A stretch of DNA of 64,000 bases, taken from Bdellovibrio bacteriovorus. Its GTDB lineage: Bacteria > Bdellovibrionota > Bdellovibrionia > Bdellovibrionales > Bdellovibrionaceae. Location of the stretch: the NCBI RefSeq assembly GCF_002208115.1, contig NZ_CP020946.1:3286001-3350000 (forward strand), read 5' to 3'. The notes below the pieces were generated by a model that did no database searches, was not told the origin of the DNA, and saw nothing but the letters and a program-made list of their open reading frames with translations. Shown piece by piece: positions 42,591 to 50,705 of this stretch. How positions within the stretch are numbered: the stretch's first letter is position 1; the number at the start of each line of letters is the position of its first letter. The position numbers were made by a program, and so were the translations under genes.

Positions 42591-42669
42591 ACAGCGAAAG
42601 ATCTCTGGGGCCTTCAGCGCACCTTCTGTTATGGTGCGCCTTTCAGCTCTTAACCGGAGGTCTTGATTC

Positions 42670-43542
42670 ATGAAACGTCCTATTTCTTTGGCTTTGTCTG
42701 CGCTGACTTTTACGGCTGCCCTGGCTCACGCACAGGAAGAAGTTCTGCCTCAGGCGCCTTCCAACGAAAAATTGATTGAACTGCAGACGACTCAGGGTAT
42801 GAAACGGGCGGTGGAGAAAGTCCTGAACCTCGATACTGAATGGGGCATCTTCGACAAATTCAAACCGAACCGCTGCAAGTACGCCATTCAGATTCCTGAC
42901 TCTGTCACTCGCGGCACCATCGCCCTGACTTTCGATGACGGACCAAATCCTGAAACGACGCCAGTGATTTTGGATGTGCTAAAAGCGCATGGCGCCAAGG
43001 CGACTTTCTTTATTTTGGGAAGCAAAATCAAAGGCAACGAATCCATCCTGCGCCGTATGGTCGCCGAAGGTCATCAACTGGCGAATCACTCTTACAGCCA
43101 TCCGAACTTCCATGAACTGAGTTCTTCACGCATGAATTCAGAAATCTCGCAAACCGACCGTCTGCTTCGCACTGTGGGCACGCCGCGCTTCTTCCGTTAT
43201 CCCTACGGAAACTCCACATGCTCCAGCAACGAACTGGTCAGCTCTTTGGGTTATGTGAATGTAGGCTGGGATATCGACACCTGTGACTGGGCTTTTGCTG
43301 ATGGCCAAGTAAGCGACAAAGAAAACGCCACCTGCCAGGCTCCACAGCACCTGCGCCGCGATTACGCGGGCTACGTCGCCAACGTGGTGGCCCAAACCCA
43401 AGGCGGCGTTCTGCTGATGCACGACATTCACAAAAACACCGCGCACAGCCTGGATCGCCTGATGACGATGCTGGAACAAGACGGCTACCGTTTCGTCTCC
43501 CTCACCGACCGCAACATCTTCCCCAAACTAAACCGCCGCTAA
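42670..43542 (+). CDS. Secreted NodB-type polysaccharide deacetylase
   Basis: 290 aa. Signal peptide (LALSALTFTAALAHAQ). NodB domain motifs: L-T-F-D-D-G-P-N (metal and catalytic Asp), A-N-H-S-Y-S-H-P (metal His pair), R-Y-P-Y-G-N, D-I-D-T-C-D-W and L-M-H-D-I-H. All catalytic groups are present. Predators use such enzymes to deacetylate prey peptidoglycan GlcNAc, marking the wall for later lysis. Two were described in B. bacteriovorus (Bd0468 and Bd3279 by my recollection), and this position fits the first. GGAGG lies 9 nt before the ATG. Confidence 0.92.
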   Translation: MKRPISLALSALTFTAALAHAQEEVLPQAPSNEKLIELQTTQGMKRAVEKVLNLDTEWGIFDKFKPNRCKYAIQIPDSVTRGTIALTFDDGPNPETTPVILDVLKAHGAKATFFILGSKIKGNESILRRMVAEGHQLANHSYSHPNFHELSSSRMNSEISQTDRLLRTVGTPRFFRYPYGNSTCSSNELVSSLGYVNVGWDIDTCDWAFADGQVSDKENATCQAPQHLRRDYAGYVANVVAQTQGGVLLMHDIHKNTAHSLDRLMTMLEQDGYRFVSLTDRNIFPKLNRR

Positions 43543-43546
43543 CCCC

Positions 43547-43621
43547 AAAAGGTATCTGCTTACTTTTTCCGAAGCCCTGCACAAAACGCGGCGCTTCTGC
43601 AAAAGTAAGCAGGTACCTTTT
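43547..43621. repeat. REP-like imperfect palindrome beside RAYT-like gene
   Basis: The left arm 43547-43575 and right arm 43593-43621 are 29-base inverted repeats with 3 mismatches and a 17-nt loop. The right arm ends inside the stop codon of the RAYT-like gene. Its 30-base core recurs at 1195-1224. It lies 5 bases after the deacetylase stop, so it may also terminate both converging transcripts. Confidence 0.75.
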
Positions 43622-44150
43622 AGATTCTTAGAGGATAGGGCTGGGATTGCAGTCCTATTTTTTTTAAATGTTCTAGTATTTCGCGGTCGGCGATGATGGA
43701 ATAGCCGCGAATTTCTTCCAAGACCCGTGTCCACGGGCGCTGATCCCAGAATTTCTTTTTCAATTTTCGTGTTTTAGCTGCCCCGGTGATCATCAGGGCC
43801 AACATTCCGCTGACGGCGCGAATGAAGGGCGCAAAGGTGCGCCGTTTGCGCAGGCGAATCAGCACATGCAGGCTTTCGCCGGAGCAGACGATTTCCCTGA
43901 GGGAAATACCGTATTTTCTTGCCTGAGTCTTTAAAACTGAATCGATGATTTTTCTGTTCTTTGATTTTTCAAAAGCCCATTCGCCCCGGGCTGATTCTGA
44001 CGACAACACAACATGCATCATGTTTTTCAAAGAAAGCGGTCGCGCCGTTTTGGCGTGGCTGTTCTTTAAAAGCTGACCCCCGAACTGCTTCGTAAGTTGC
44101 AGACGGGGGTTATCTATACGGGTTGTGGCTCTTCGGGAGGAGCGTCTCAT
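43620..44150 (-). CDS. RAYT-like (REP-associated Y1 transposase) protein with degenerate HUH
   Basis: 176 aa. The opening R-P-L-S-x-K-x-M-M-H-V-V-L-S-S (residues 37-51), the R-K-I-I-D-S-V-L-K-T-Q-A-R-K-Y-G helix and S-G-E-S-L-H-V-L-I-R follow the small transposase family that moves REP sequences. In active members the last motif is N-H-x-H (HUH); here it is E-S-L-H, so one metal His is lost. F-W-D-Q-R-P-W-T-R-V-L and a single Tyr in the R-G-Y-S-I-I helix resemble the catalytic-Tyr region. The ATG at 44150 gives the family length; longer frames run into the yggS promoter region. It may be inactive or domesticated. Confidence 0.6.
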   Translation of the reverse strand: MRRSSRRATTRIDNPRLQLTKQFGGQLLKNSHAKTARPLSLKNMMHVVLSSESARGEWAFEKSKNRKIIDSVLKTQARKYGISLREIVCSGESLHVLIRLRKRRTFAPFIRAVSGMLALMITGAAKTRKLKKKFWDQRPWTRVLEEIRGYSIIADREILEHLKKIGLQSQPYPLRI

Positions 44151-44247
44151 GAACCATGTTCTACCATCATTTCCGATGTCGTCAACAAAAAAGTAGCGAT
44201 GGTATTTTTCTGGACATTTTTGCGAAGAGGATGATAGTTTTCCGGTC

Positions 44248-44907
44248 ATGGCATTAAAAGAGATCATAGAAAAAGCAAAACCCGCGAAGATCCTGGCCGT
44301 TTCCAAACTTCAACCGGCAAAAAAGGTGCGTATCCTGTACGCCGAGGGTCAGCGCCTGTTTGGTGAAAATTACGTTCAGGAAGCCCTTGAAAAACAAAGT
44401 GTGCTTTCTGACCTTCCTGATATTCAGTGGCATCTGATTGGACACCTTCAAAAGAACAAAGCAAAAATGGTGGTTGGAAAATTCCACCTCATCCATTCGG
44501 TGGACTCTCTGGAACTAGCCCAGGTGATCAGCCGGCAGTGCGAACAAAAAGGCGTCAGACAAAATATCCTGATCCAGGTGAATCTGGCGGGCGAAGCCAG
44601 CAAAGAGGGCTTTTCCACTGAAACCCTGGAAAGCCAGTGGGCGGACCTGACAAAACTGCCGCATCTTCATATTTATGGCCTGATGACCATGCCCCCATTA
44701 ACCGAAACCGGGGCCGAAGTACGTCCTTACTTTGCAGAGCTGCGCCGACTGCGCGACCGACTGAAAGCGGCCACGGACACGACAGTTCACCCACTGAATG
44801 AGCTGTCAATGGGCACGAGTCACGATTATCCGGTCGCGGTCGAAGAAGGCGCCACAATCGTGCGGCTTGGGACTATTTTATTTGGCGAACGTCCCGCCAA
44901 AGGGTAG
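44248..44907 (+). CDS. yggS: Pyridoxal-phosphate homeostasis protein YggS
   Basis: 219 aa, slightly shorter than usual at the N-terminus. It binds PLP and balances B6 vitamers and amino-acid pools. The PLP lysine is in L-A-V-S-K near residue 19. F-G-E-N-Y-V-Q-E, W-H-L-I-G-H-L-Q-x-N-K, G-L-M-T-M and L-S-M-G-T-S-H-D-Y-x-x-A-V are all present. It precedes proC by 9 bases, the common yggS-proC arrangement. No Shine-Dalgarno is seen. Confidence 0.95.
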   Translation: MALKEIIEKAKPAKILAVSKLQPAKKVRILYAEGQRLFGENYVQEALEKQSVLSDLPDIQWHLIGHLQKNKAKMVVGKFHLIHSVDSLELAQVISRQCEQKGVRQNILIQVNLAGEASKEGFSTETLESQWADLTKLPHLHIYGLMTMPPLTETGAEVRPYFAELRRLRDRLKAATDTTVHPLNELSMGTSHDYPVAVEEGATIVRLGTILFGERPAKG

Positions 44908-44916
44908 GATCACTAT

Positions 44917-45744
44917 ATGAATCCCTTGTTGAAATCGCAAAAAATCGGCTTTCTGGGTGCAGGGAATATGGCGCAAGCCATGATCAAAGGTCTCGTCGAA
45001 GGAGGCTTTCCTGCCAAAAACATCTTCGCTTCCAACCGCTCCGAAGGAAAACTTCACAAGCTCGCTGAAACTTTCAAAATAAATCCGGTCTTCAGCAATG
45101 ACGAGCTGGTCGACACTTGCGACATCATCATTCTGGCCATCAAGCCTCAGGATCTTCTGCAGGCTCTGGAGCCTGTGACCCGCAGCTTTGACGAACACAA
45201 GATCGTCATCAGTGTCGCTGCCGGCATCCGCATGGAGAAACTGGAACGCTACATTCAGGGCGCCCGACTTGCCCGAGTTATGCCCAACACCCCGTCCCTG
45301 ATCGGTCGCGGTGTCATCGGTTATCTTTTGAATGATGAAGACGACGGCGGACTGGATAGCACAGTGGAAGATCTTTTCCAGCCACTGGGTCGCGTGATTC
45401 AGGTGCACGACGAGGATCAGTTTGAAGCTTTGATGGTTTCCTGCTCCAGCGGAACCGGATTTGTCTTTGAAATGATGATGTACTGGCAGGACTGGATCGA
45501 AGAGCACGGCTTCTCTGTTGAAGAGGCGCGCATGATGACGATTGAAACTTTTGTCGGCGCTTCATTGCTGGCGGCGCAAGCCCGCGAAGGGGTTGAAGAC
45601 CTGCAGGCCCGCGTCACCTCCAAGAAAGGTGTCACGGCGGCTGGACTTCAGTCCATGAGAGAGCTTGAGATTGAACGCGCTCTTCGCATCAGCTTTGAAA
45701 AAGCAGCGATGAGAAACAAAGAAATGGCCCGGGAAATCAAATAA
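44917..45744 (+). CDS. proC: Pyrroline-5-carboxylate reductase
   Basis: 275 aa. Last step of proline synthesis, NADPH-dependent. I-G-F-L-G-A-G-N-M-A-Q-A-M near residue 11 is the cofactor loop, and A-R-V-M-P-N-T-P and V-T-S-K-K-G-V-T-A-A-G-L are the substrate motifs (the last usually reads S-P-G-G-T-T; here K-K-G-V-T). Second gene after yggS. AGGAT precedes the ATG. Confidence 0.95.
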   Translation: MNPLLKSQKIGFLGAGNMAQAMIKGLVEGGFPAKNIFASNRSEGKLHKLAETFKINPVFSNDELVDTCDIIILAIKPQDLLQALEPVTRSFDEHKIVISVAAGIRMEKLERYIQGARLARVMPNTPSLIGRGVIGYLLNDEDDGGLDSTVEDLFQPLGRVIQVHDEDQFEALMVSCSSGTGFVFEMMMYWQDWIEEHGFSVEEARMMTIETFVGASLLAAQAREGVEDLQARVTSKKGVTAAGLQSMRELEIERALRISFEKAAMRNKEMAREIK

Positions 45745-45746
45745 CC

Positions 45747-45776
45747 TTGCCCAGGCACAGACTCGGCCTTTATCCT
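45747..45776 (+). promoter_or_regulatory. Candidate divIVA promoter
   Basis: TTGCCC (45747-45752), an 18-bp spacer and TATCCT (45771-45776) lie 27 bases before the divIVA ATG. Confidence 0.35.
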
Positions 45777-45803
45777 TAATCATGTTGTTCAAGGAGGAAC
45801 AAA

Positions 45804-46357
45804 ATGAGAATTACTCCTATCGATATCGCTCACAAATCTTTTGGTAAAAAGATGATGGGTCTTGATGCTGACGAGGTTATGGATTTCCTTCAGCAGATCG
45901 CCGCTCAGATGGAGTCTTTAATTCAGGAACGAAACACATTCAGGAACGAAACACCCTGAAAGAAGCCATCCGCGAAAAAGAACTTTCTTTGATGGAATAC
46001 AAAGAGCGCGATCAGGTTTTGAAAGAAACCATCGCCACAGCAACCCAGATGGCAGACCGCCTTCGCCAGGATGCCGACCGTGAAGCGAAACTGATCATCG
46101 CCGATGCTCAGCAAAAGGCTGAAATCATCACCCGTGATTCCCGTGACTCTTTGAAGAAAATGTACCAGGAAGTGACAGAACTGAAGCGTGCGCGCATGCA
46201 GTTTGAAGCCAACCTGAAAGCTCTGGCCCAGGCGCATTTGTCCCTGCTGGAACAAGGTGAAAAGTACATGCCGCAAGCGCAACTTCCAAATCACAATATC
46301 GTGAATGGAAATGGCTCTGGCCGCACCACCAACGTGTCCCCGCTTTCTGCCGAATAA
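45804..46357 (+). pseudogene. divIVA: divIVA interrupted by a 17-bp tandem duplication
   Basis: DivIVA proteins mark poles and septa and organise growth and division. The start is excellent (AAGGAGGAAC before ATG 45804) and the N-terminus M-R-I-T-P-I-D-I-A-H-K-S-F with G-L-D-A-D-E-V-M-D-F-L is the lipid-binding DivIVA motif. After residue 45 a perfect 17-bp repeat (45921-45937, 45938-45954) shifts the frame and a TGA at 45957 ends a 51-aa product. Removing one copy gives an uninterrupted 178-aa protein whose second half is coiled coil. The distal part (ATG 45989) has no ribosome-binding site. No -1 slippery heptamer is visible. Could be a strain mutation, a reversible switch or an assembly error. 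Confidence 0.85.
45921..45954 (+). repeat. Perfect 17-bp tandem duplication inside divIVA
   Basis: ATTCAGGAACGAAACAC occurs twice head to tail with no differences. Its length is not a multiple of three, so it breaks the frame. Identity of the copies suggests a recent event. Confidence 0.97.
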
Positions 46358-46374
46358 GCAGCGCAAAAGACACC

Positions 46375-46665
46375 ATGATTGAATCAACAAAAGGTGGAGT
46401 TCGACTCCACCTTTTTATTCAGCCCAAGTCATCCAAGAACGAAGTTGTCGGTCCCCACAACGGCGAACTCAAGATCAAACTGACCGCCCCGCCTGTCGAC
46501 GGAAAAGCCAACGAATGCCTGATCGAGTTTCTGTCGGATCTTTTTGATATTCCCAAGCGCGATGTACATCTGATCAAAGGCGAAACCGGGCGCCACAAAG
46601 TGGTGGAACTGTCCGGCCTTGATGCCGAAAAAACAAGGGAAGCACTGAGGCTTCCCAAAAACTAA
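46375..46665 (+). CDS. yggU: DUF167 family protein (YggU-like)
   Basis: 96 aa. The family pattern is V-R-L-H-L-F-I-Q-P-K-S-S-K-N-E-V-V-G near residue 9, then A-P-P-V-D-G-K-A-N-E-C-L-I-E-F-L-S and G-E-T-G-R-H-K-V-V. Function unknown, but yggU often travels with yggS, proC and yggT or divIVA, as here. Its end overlaps the converging barrel gene by 4 bases. There is no Shine-Dalgarno, so translation may depend on read-through from divIVA, which the frameshift could disturb. Confidence 0.92.
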   Translation: MIESTKGGVRLHLFIQPKSSKNEVVGPHNGELKIKLTAPPVDGKANECLIEFLSDLFDIPKRDVHLIKGETGRHKVVELSGLDAEKTREALRLPKN

Positions 46666-47810
46666 CGACGTTTCTTTTTGTTGGATTTCAGCTCGATCTG
46701 GAATTCCGTATCATCGAGCTGCTGTTGCAGTTCATCATCAACACGCGGGCGCTTTTTCGGCTGCGTCGGACGTGGCTTGAACAGATTCTGATCCACTCCG
46801 TCGCTGGTTTGCTCTTTGAAGCGGCGAACTTTCTTTTCAGAACTCAGGTCGCTTTCCTCATACATGTTGGAGCGATAGTTCGGCACCGGGTTTTCAACCG
46901 GCGGAGCGTATTCAGGCTCGGAATAACCTTCACTCATATCGAAGCTGTAGCGGATGAAACCACCCACGTGGAATCCGGCTGCCGAGTTAGAACCGGTCAA
47001 AGTCATGCCTCCGTTGGCCTGCACACTCAGCTTCGGACTGATCAACCAGGTGGCGTACAACTGGCTGTCCATCAGATTCGGCTTCACAGAATAGAACTTC
47101 ATGGAACCGGCATTGACGCTGTTGATATAGGATGTTCTTAAAGCTTCCGTCACATCCGTCGTGTCATCAGATACACTTTGATAACCAAAAAGCTCAGCCC
47201 CCAAACGCAGGCGCTGCATTTTCATTTGCGCCCCCACACCCCAAGGCATCAGGAACGAACGACCACTGCCACGATAGTTAAACCCCAGCCAGCCATAACC
47301 GCGCAAGGTGCCGAAATCTTTTTGCGCGATCAAACGGGAGCGAACCTCAAAAACCCCTTCAGAATTCAATACGGTATCCGAAGCAGGGTTCACCTCTTCA
47401 AAAGGCATGACCGCGATGACTTCCGGAATCAACTGAAACAGGTCGGAATACATTAAGAAATCAAAGCCCACGGCCGCTTCACTGATGGAGCTGTTGGAAC
47501 GGCTTGCAACCGAATCCTTGCTTTCAGCGTTGCTAATCGTTCCCCAACCAAAAATGGACCAGTTCTTTTTCGGAACATAGCGGGTTCCAAATGAAGTGTC
47601 GATCAACGAGTAGCTGTTGCCACTCACCAGGCTCTGACTGCCGCCCCCTGAAGCCGGGTAATTGGCCTCAGAATAGAAATAGTTGGCATTCACCTCGAAA
47701 TCCCAGTGATCCCGGCGAAACTCCTTGTAGTTATCCACAGCCAGAGCCGGCAATGAAATCGAAAAAATAGACAGAGCGACACACGCCCAACGCGGAAGAT
47801 TATTTGCCAT
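46662..47810 (-). CDS. Exported outer-membrane-type protein
   Basis: About 382 aa. The ATG at 47810 is preferred to 47816 because AGGAAG is 8 nt from it and only 2 nt from the other. Signal peptide (CVALSIFSISLPALA), then about 270 residues of alternating strands with aromatic girdle (FEVNANYFYSEANY, F-G-W-G-T-I, R-G-Y-G-W-L-G-F) ending in F-I-R-Y-S-F. A basic, Pro-rich C-terminal tail of about 80 residues follows (PTQPKKRPR ... SNKKKRR). A barrel with a long cationic tail is unusual. Function unknown. Confidence 0.7.
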   Translation of the reverse strand: MANNLPRWACVALSIFSISLPALAVDNYKEFRRDHWDFEVNANYFYSEANYPASGGGSQSLVSGNSYSLIDTSFGTRYVPKKNWSIFGWGTISNAESKDSVASRSNSSISEAAVGFDFLMYSDLFQLIPEVIAVMPFEEVNPASDTVLNSEGVFEVRSRLIAQKDFGTLRGYGWLGFNYRGSGRSFLMPWGVGAQMKMQRLRLGAELFGYQSVSDDTTDVTEALRTSYINSVNAGSMKFYSVKPNLMDSQLYATWLISPKLSVQANGGMTLTGSNSAAGFHVGGFIRYSFDMSEGYSEPEYAPPVENPVPNYRSNMYEESDLSSEKKVRRFKEQTSDGVDQNLFKPRPTQPKKRPRVDDELQQQLDDTEFQIELKSNKKKRR

Positions 47811-47839
47811 TTTCATAACTTCCTAATATTAACAACCCT

Positions 47840-49057
47840 ATGACTGCGACATCAAACAAATCACAGCTTGCCATCATCTTTTTCACTGTTTTCCTGTATT
47901 TAGTGGGCTTTGGTGTGGTTATCCCGATCCTCCCCATCCTAAGTCGCAACTTCGGCGCGACCGCTCTTGAAACCGGCCTGCTGCTTTCCGTTTACTCCCT
48001 GATGCAGTTCCTGTTCGCACCGTTCTGGGGCCGCCTCAGCGACCGACTGGGTCGCCGTCCGATTTTACTGTTCTGTCTGGTGGGCGAAACTCTTTCTTAC
48101 ATCATGTTTGCCTGGGCAAGGTCTTTAGAGTGGCTCTTTGTTGCGCGTATTCTGGCGGGTTTCTTTGGTGCAAGTCTTTCCACAGCCTCGGCTTATATTT
48201 CAGACATCACTCCGAAACATGAGCGCTCCAAGGGCATGGCCCTGATTGGCGCCGCATTCGGTTTGGGCTTTGTTGTCGGCCCGGCTCTGGGGGGCGGTCT
48301 TGCGGTTTGGGGTCAGCACATCAATCCGGCCCCGCACTTTGACACTTCGTTTGCGTCTTACTGGGTGGCGGCGTTGTGCTTTGCTAACTTCCTGTTCGGC
48401 GTGAAGTTCCTGAAAGAATCCTTAAGCGAGAAAAGCGAATCCGCCGCAAAAAGAAAGCGCTTCTCGATCATGTGGCAGTATCTGAACAAAAAAACTGTCG
48501 GCCCCCTGATGACTGTGTTCTTGCTGTCCTCCTTGGCAATGTCATCGATGGAGGCCACACTGATTTTGTTCATGGGCGAAAAGTACCAATGGGACGTTAA
48601 GCAGGTCAGCTTTGGCTTCGCGTATATCGGAGTCATCATCATCTTCACTCAGGGTTTTTTGGTGCGCCGACTGCTGCCAAAATGGGGCGAGCGCAAAGTG
48701 CTTCGCCTGGGCATCTTGCTTTTGGCAGTGGGTTTAACCGGGATCGCCGTTGCTGACTCTATCACCGGCATGGCCATCACCATGACTTTGCTGTCACTGG
48801 GCAACGGTTTGGCCAATCCGTCGACCTTGGGAAGTATCAGTCTGTTGTCTGAGGCCAACGAACAAGGGGCTGCGATGGGAGTCACACAAAGCATGGCTTC
48901 CTTGGGGCGCATTTTGGGTCCAGCCTTGGGAGGCGCACTTTACGGAACGGTGGCCATCACGGCTCCCTTCTGGGCATCAGGTTTGATGGCGTTCCTTGGG
49001 CTTGCCATCGTTATTATCATTTATAAATTCATCCCCGAACACGGGCGTGTAGGATAG
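47840..49057 (+). CDS. Major facilitator superfamily exporter
   Basis: 405 aa with twelve membrane helices. The loop 2-3 signature G-R-L-S-D-R-L-G-R-R-P is intact, as is the motif C-like G-x-x-x-G-P-A-L-G-G in helix 5, which marks drug/proton antiporters of the TetA/Bcr group. The substrate is unknown. It diverges from the barrel gene (start-to-start 29 bases) and is followed closely by a small rhodanese-like gene (3-base gap), so those two are probably cotranscribed. Confidence 0.9.
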   Translation: MTATSNKSQLAIIFFTVFLYLVGFGVVIPILPILSRNFGATALETGLLLSVYSLMQFLFAPFWGRLSDRLGRRPILLFCLVGETLSYIMFAWARSLEWLFVARILAGFFGASLSTASAYISDITPKHERSKGMALIGAAFGLGFVVGPALGGGLAVWGQHINPAPHFDTSFASYWVAALCFANFLFGVKFLKESLSEKSESAAKRKRFSIMWQYLNKKTVGPLMTVFLLSSLAMSSMEATLILFMGEKYQWDVKQVSFGFAYIGVIIIFTQGFLVRRLLPKWGERKVLRLGILLLAVGLTGIAVADSITGMAITMTLLSLGNGLANPSTLGSISLLSEANEQGAAMGVTQSMASLGRILGPALGGALYGTVAITAPFWASGLMAFLGLAIVIIIYKFIPEHGRVG

Positions 49058-49060
49058 ATC

Positions 49061-49396
49061 ATGGACTTTAATTCAATCGGCTTTTTCCAATTCGACAATC
49101 TGATTCAAACCCGCACGCCGTTTCTTTTGGTGATCCTGGACAATGTGGATCTGAATGACTGGTACAAAAGCGTGACCAAAATGCACCTGGATAACATCAG
49201 TCTGCCATCCACCCCCGAGGGGGCGTTGGAGGCGGTTAAAGGCAAGAGCCTGCCTCCGCACTTTGCCGTGGTGGTTCTGGATCGCGATGAAAAGTCGGCC
49301 CCCCAGGTTGCGGCCATGTTGGAGCAAGCCGGATTCATCAACAGTTTCTATGTTAAAGGTGGTTTTGAAGGCCTCCTGATCGAACGCCAACAATAA
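49061..49396 (+). CDS. Small rhodanese-like protein without catalytic Cys
   Basis: 111 aa. The layout of a rhodanese half is visible: a D-N-I-S-L-P segment, V-V-V-L-D-R-D-E-K-S-A-P-Q-V-A-A-M-L where active enzymes have a Cys loop, then Q-A-G-F-I-N-S-F-Y-V-K-G-G-F-E-G-L, the typical end. The expected loop Cys is replaced by Asp/Arg, so sulfur transfer is unlikely. AGGAT precedes the ATG within the MFS stop region. Likely cotranscribed with the exporter; the role is unknown. Confidence 0.6.
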   Translation: MDFNSIGFFQFDNLIQTRTPFLLVILDNVDLNDWYKSVTKMHLDNISLPSTPEGALEAVKGKSLPPHFAVVVLDRDEKSAPQVAAMLEQAGFINSFYVKGGFEGLLIERQQ

Positions 49397-49397
49397 T

Positions 49398-49426
49398 TTG
49401 ACACAGAACCAACACAAAAATTTAAA
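49398..49426 (+). promoter_or_regulatory. Promoter of the porin gene
   Basis: Consensus TTGACA (49398-49403), a 17-bp spacer, and TTTAAA (49421-49426). It lies 75 bases before the ATG, consistent with strong expression of an abundant barrel. Confidence 0.55.
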
Positions 49427-49500
49427 GCATTGTTGTTGAAGGCAAGACTTTATACCATACTAGCAACATCAAAACTTAGAACTTTAAACAAGGAAGTAAC

Positions 49501-50550
49501 ATGAAAAAGTTTTTGATTGCAGCTCTTGCTACAACAACGATGACTTCTGCAGCTCAGGCCGGAACTTTGAATTTGGACCTGCGTGCAGACTACAACTCAA
49601 CCACTTATGACGAGTCTTCTCAACCGGACGTCTCTAAGTTCTACTTCAAGACAGGTCGCTTGGATTATATGGGCAAAGCCACGGAAGATCTTTCTTTCCG
49701 CGTTCGCTTGGCTTTCAATAAATCAGCAACTCAGCTTGTGGACAGCGCTCAAACTGCGGTTGAATACGCGTTCCTGACTCACAAGATGTCTGATATGTTC
49801 GCGTTGTCCGTAGGTCGCTTCAACACTGAATTCGGTGGTTTCGAAGGTGCTACGAGCGGTGCAGACTTGTACCTGACTTCCCAATTCTACACAGGCCGTG
49901 GACCTGATGGAGCTCTGGGTGGCGCAAACCTGGGTACTTCTGATCTTCTATACATGACTGGTGCTAAAGGGACTTTCACTTTCGGTGGCCACAATGTTTA
50001 CGTAATGGCGACAAACGAAGCTGACAACGCAACGGCTGTTGGACCTGCCGCAACTCAGAATACAATGATGATGGGTGCTGTTTGGAGAGGCGCTTGGACA
50101 GAGGACAAAGCTTTGATGACAAACCTTTCTTACCACACATTGAACGGCCCTTCTGACGGTGACAAACACCAGTTCATGACTGCAGGTGTGATGTGGAATG
50201 CAAAACCAGCTATGGTTTCTGTAGACTACTTGATGTCTGAAGCAAAATTGGATGCTGGCGAGAAAGACACCGTAACTTCCATCGTGGCGAAATTCGCTTA
50301 CACTGGTTGGGAACAGTGGACCCCGCGTCTTGAGTTCCAGACTTCTGAAGAAAAACTGGAAATCGGCGGCGAAGCTACCAACAAATTCATCGGTTACGGT
50401 GCAGTTCTTGAGTACAAACCATACGCTGACACCAACTTCCGCTACCACCTTGCTTACGCAAATGTGAAGGAAGAACCAGAAGCTGGCGACGACATCACAA
50501 GCCAGGAAATCGTTTTGGGTGCCCGCTTGATGGCGGACTTCCTAAAATAA
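49501..50550 (+). CDS. Porin-like outer-membrane barrel protein
   Basis: 349 aa. Signal peptide (MKKFLIAALATTTMTSAAQA), then about 16 predicted strands with short turns, for example TLNLDLRADYNSTTY and FRYHLAYANVKEEPE, ending L-G-A-R-L-M-A-D-F-L-K. Codon choice is biased to a small set and the spacing of promoter, ribosome site (AAGGAAG) and terminator is compact, all signs of high expression. It resembles general or substrate-selective porins; the substrate is not predictable. Confidence 0.82.
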   Translation: MKKFLIAALATTTMTSAAQAGTLNLDLRADYNSTTYDESSQPDVSKFYFKTGRLDYMGKATEDLSFRVRLAFNKSATQLVDSAQTAVEYAFLTHKMSDMFALSVGRFNTEFGGFEGATSGADLYLTSQFYTGRGPDGALGGANLGTSDLLYMTGAKGTFTFGGHNVYVMATNEADNATAVGPAATQNTMMMGAVWRGAWTEDKALMTNLSYHTLNGPSDGDKHQFMTAGVMWNAKPAMVSVDYLMSEAKLDAGEKDTVTSIVAKFAYTGWEQWTPRLEFQTSEEKLEIGGEATNKFIGYGAVLEYKPYADTNFRYHLAYANVKEEPEAGDDITSQEIVLGARLMADFLK

Positions 50551-50583
50551 CGAAAATAAGCACTGTTCATACAGACTTAGATC

Positions 50584-50612
50584 AAGGGAGGCCGAAAGCC
50601 TCCCTTTTTTAT
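50584..50612 (+). terminator. Porin gene terminator
   Basis: AAGGGAGGC-CGAAA-GCCTCCCTT followed by T-rich sequence. Confidence 0.9.
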
Positions 50613-50705
50613 TTCGCACCGCTCCCCATCCCCACACCTTCCCTCGTCTATTTTCACCTGAACTTCTGCCGATTTGGCCTATCCCAAAGTGCTTGAATTT
50701 GTTAG

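Noticed and set aside
45957-45959. Programmed -1 frameshift to rescue divIVA
   Set aside because: No X-XXY-YYZ slippery heptamer or stimulatory stem was seen between the duplication and the stop. A simple duplication explains the break.
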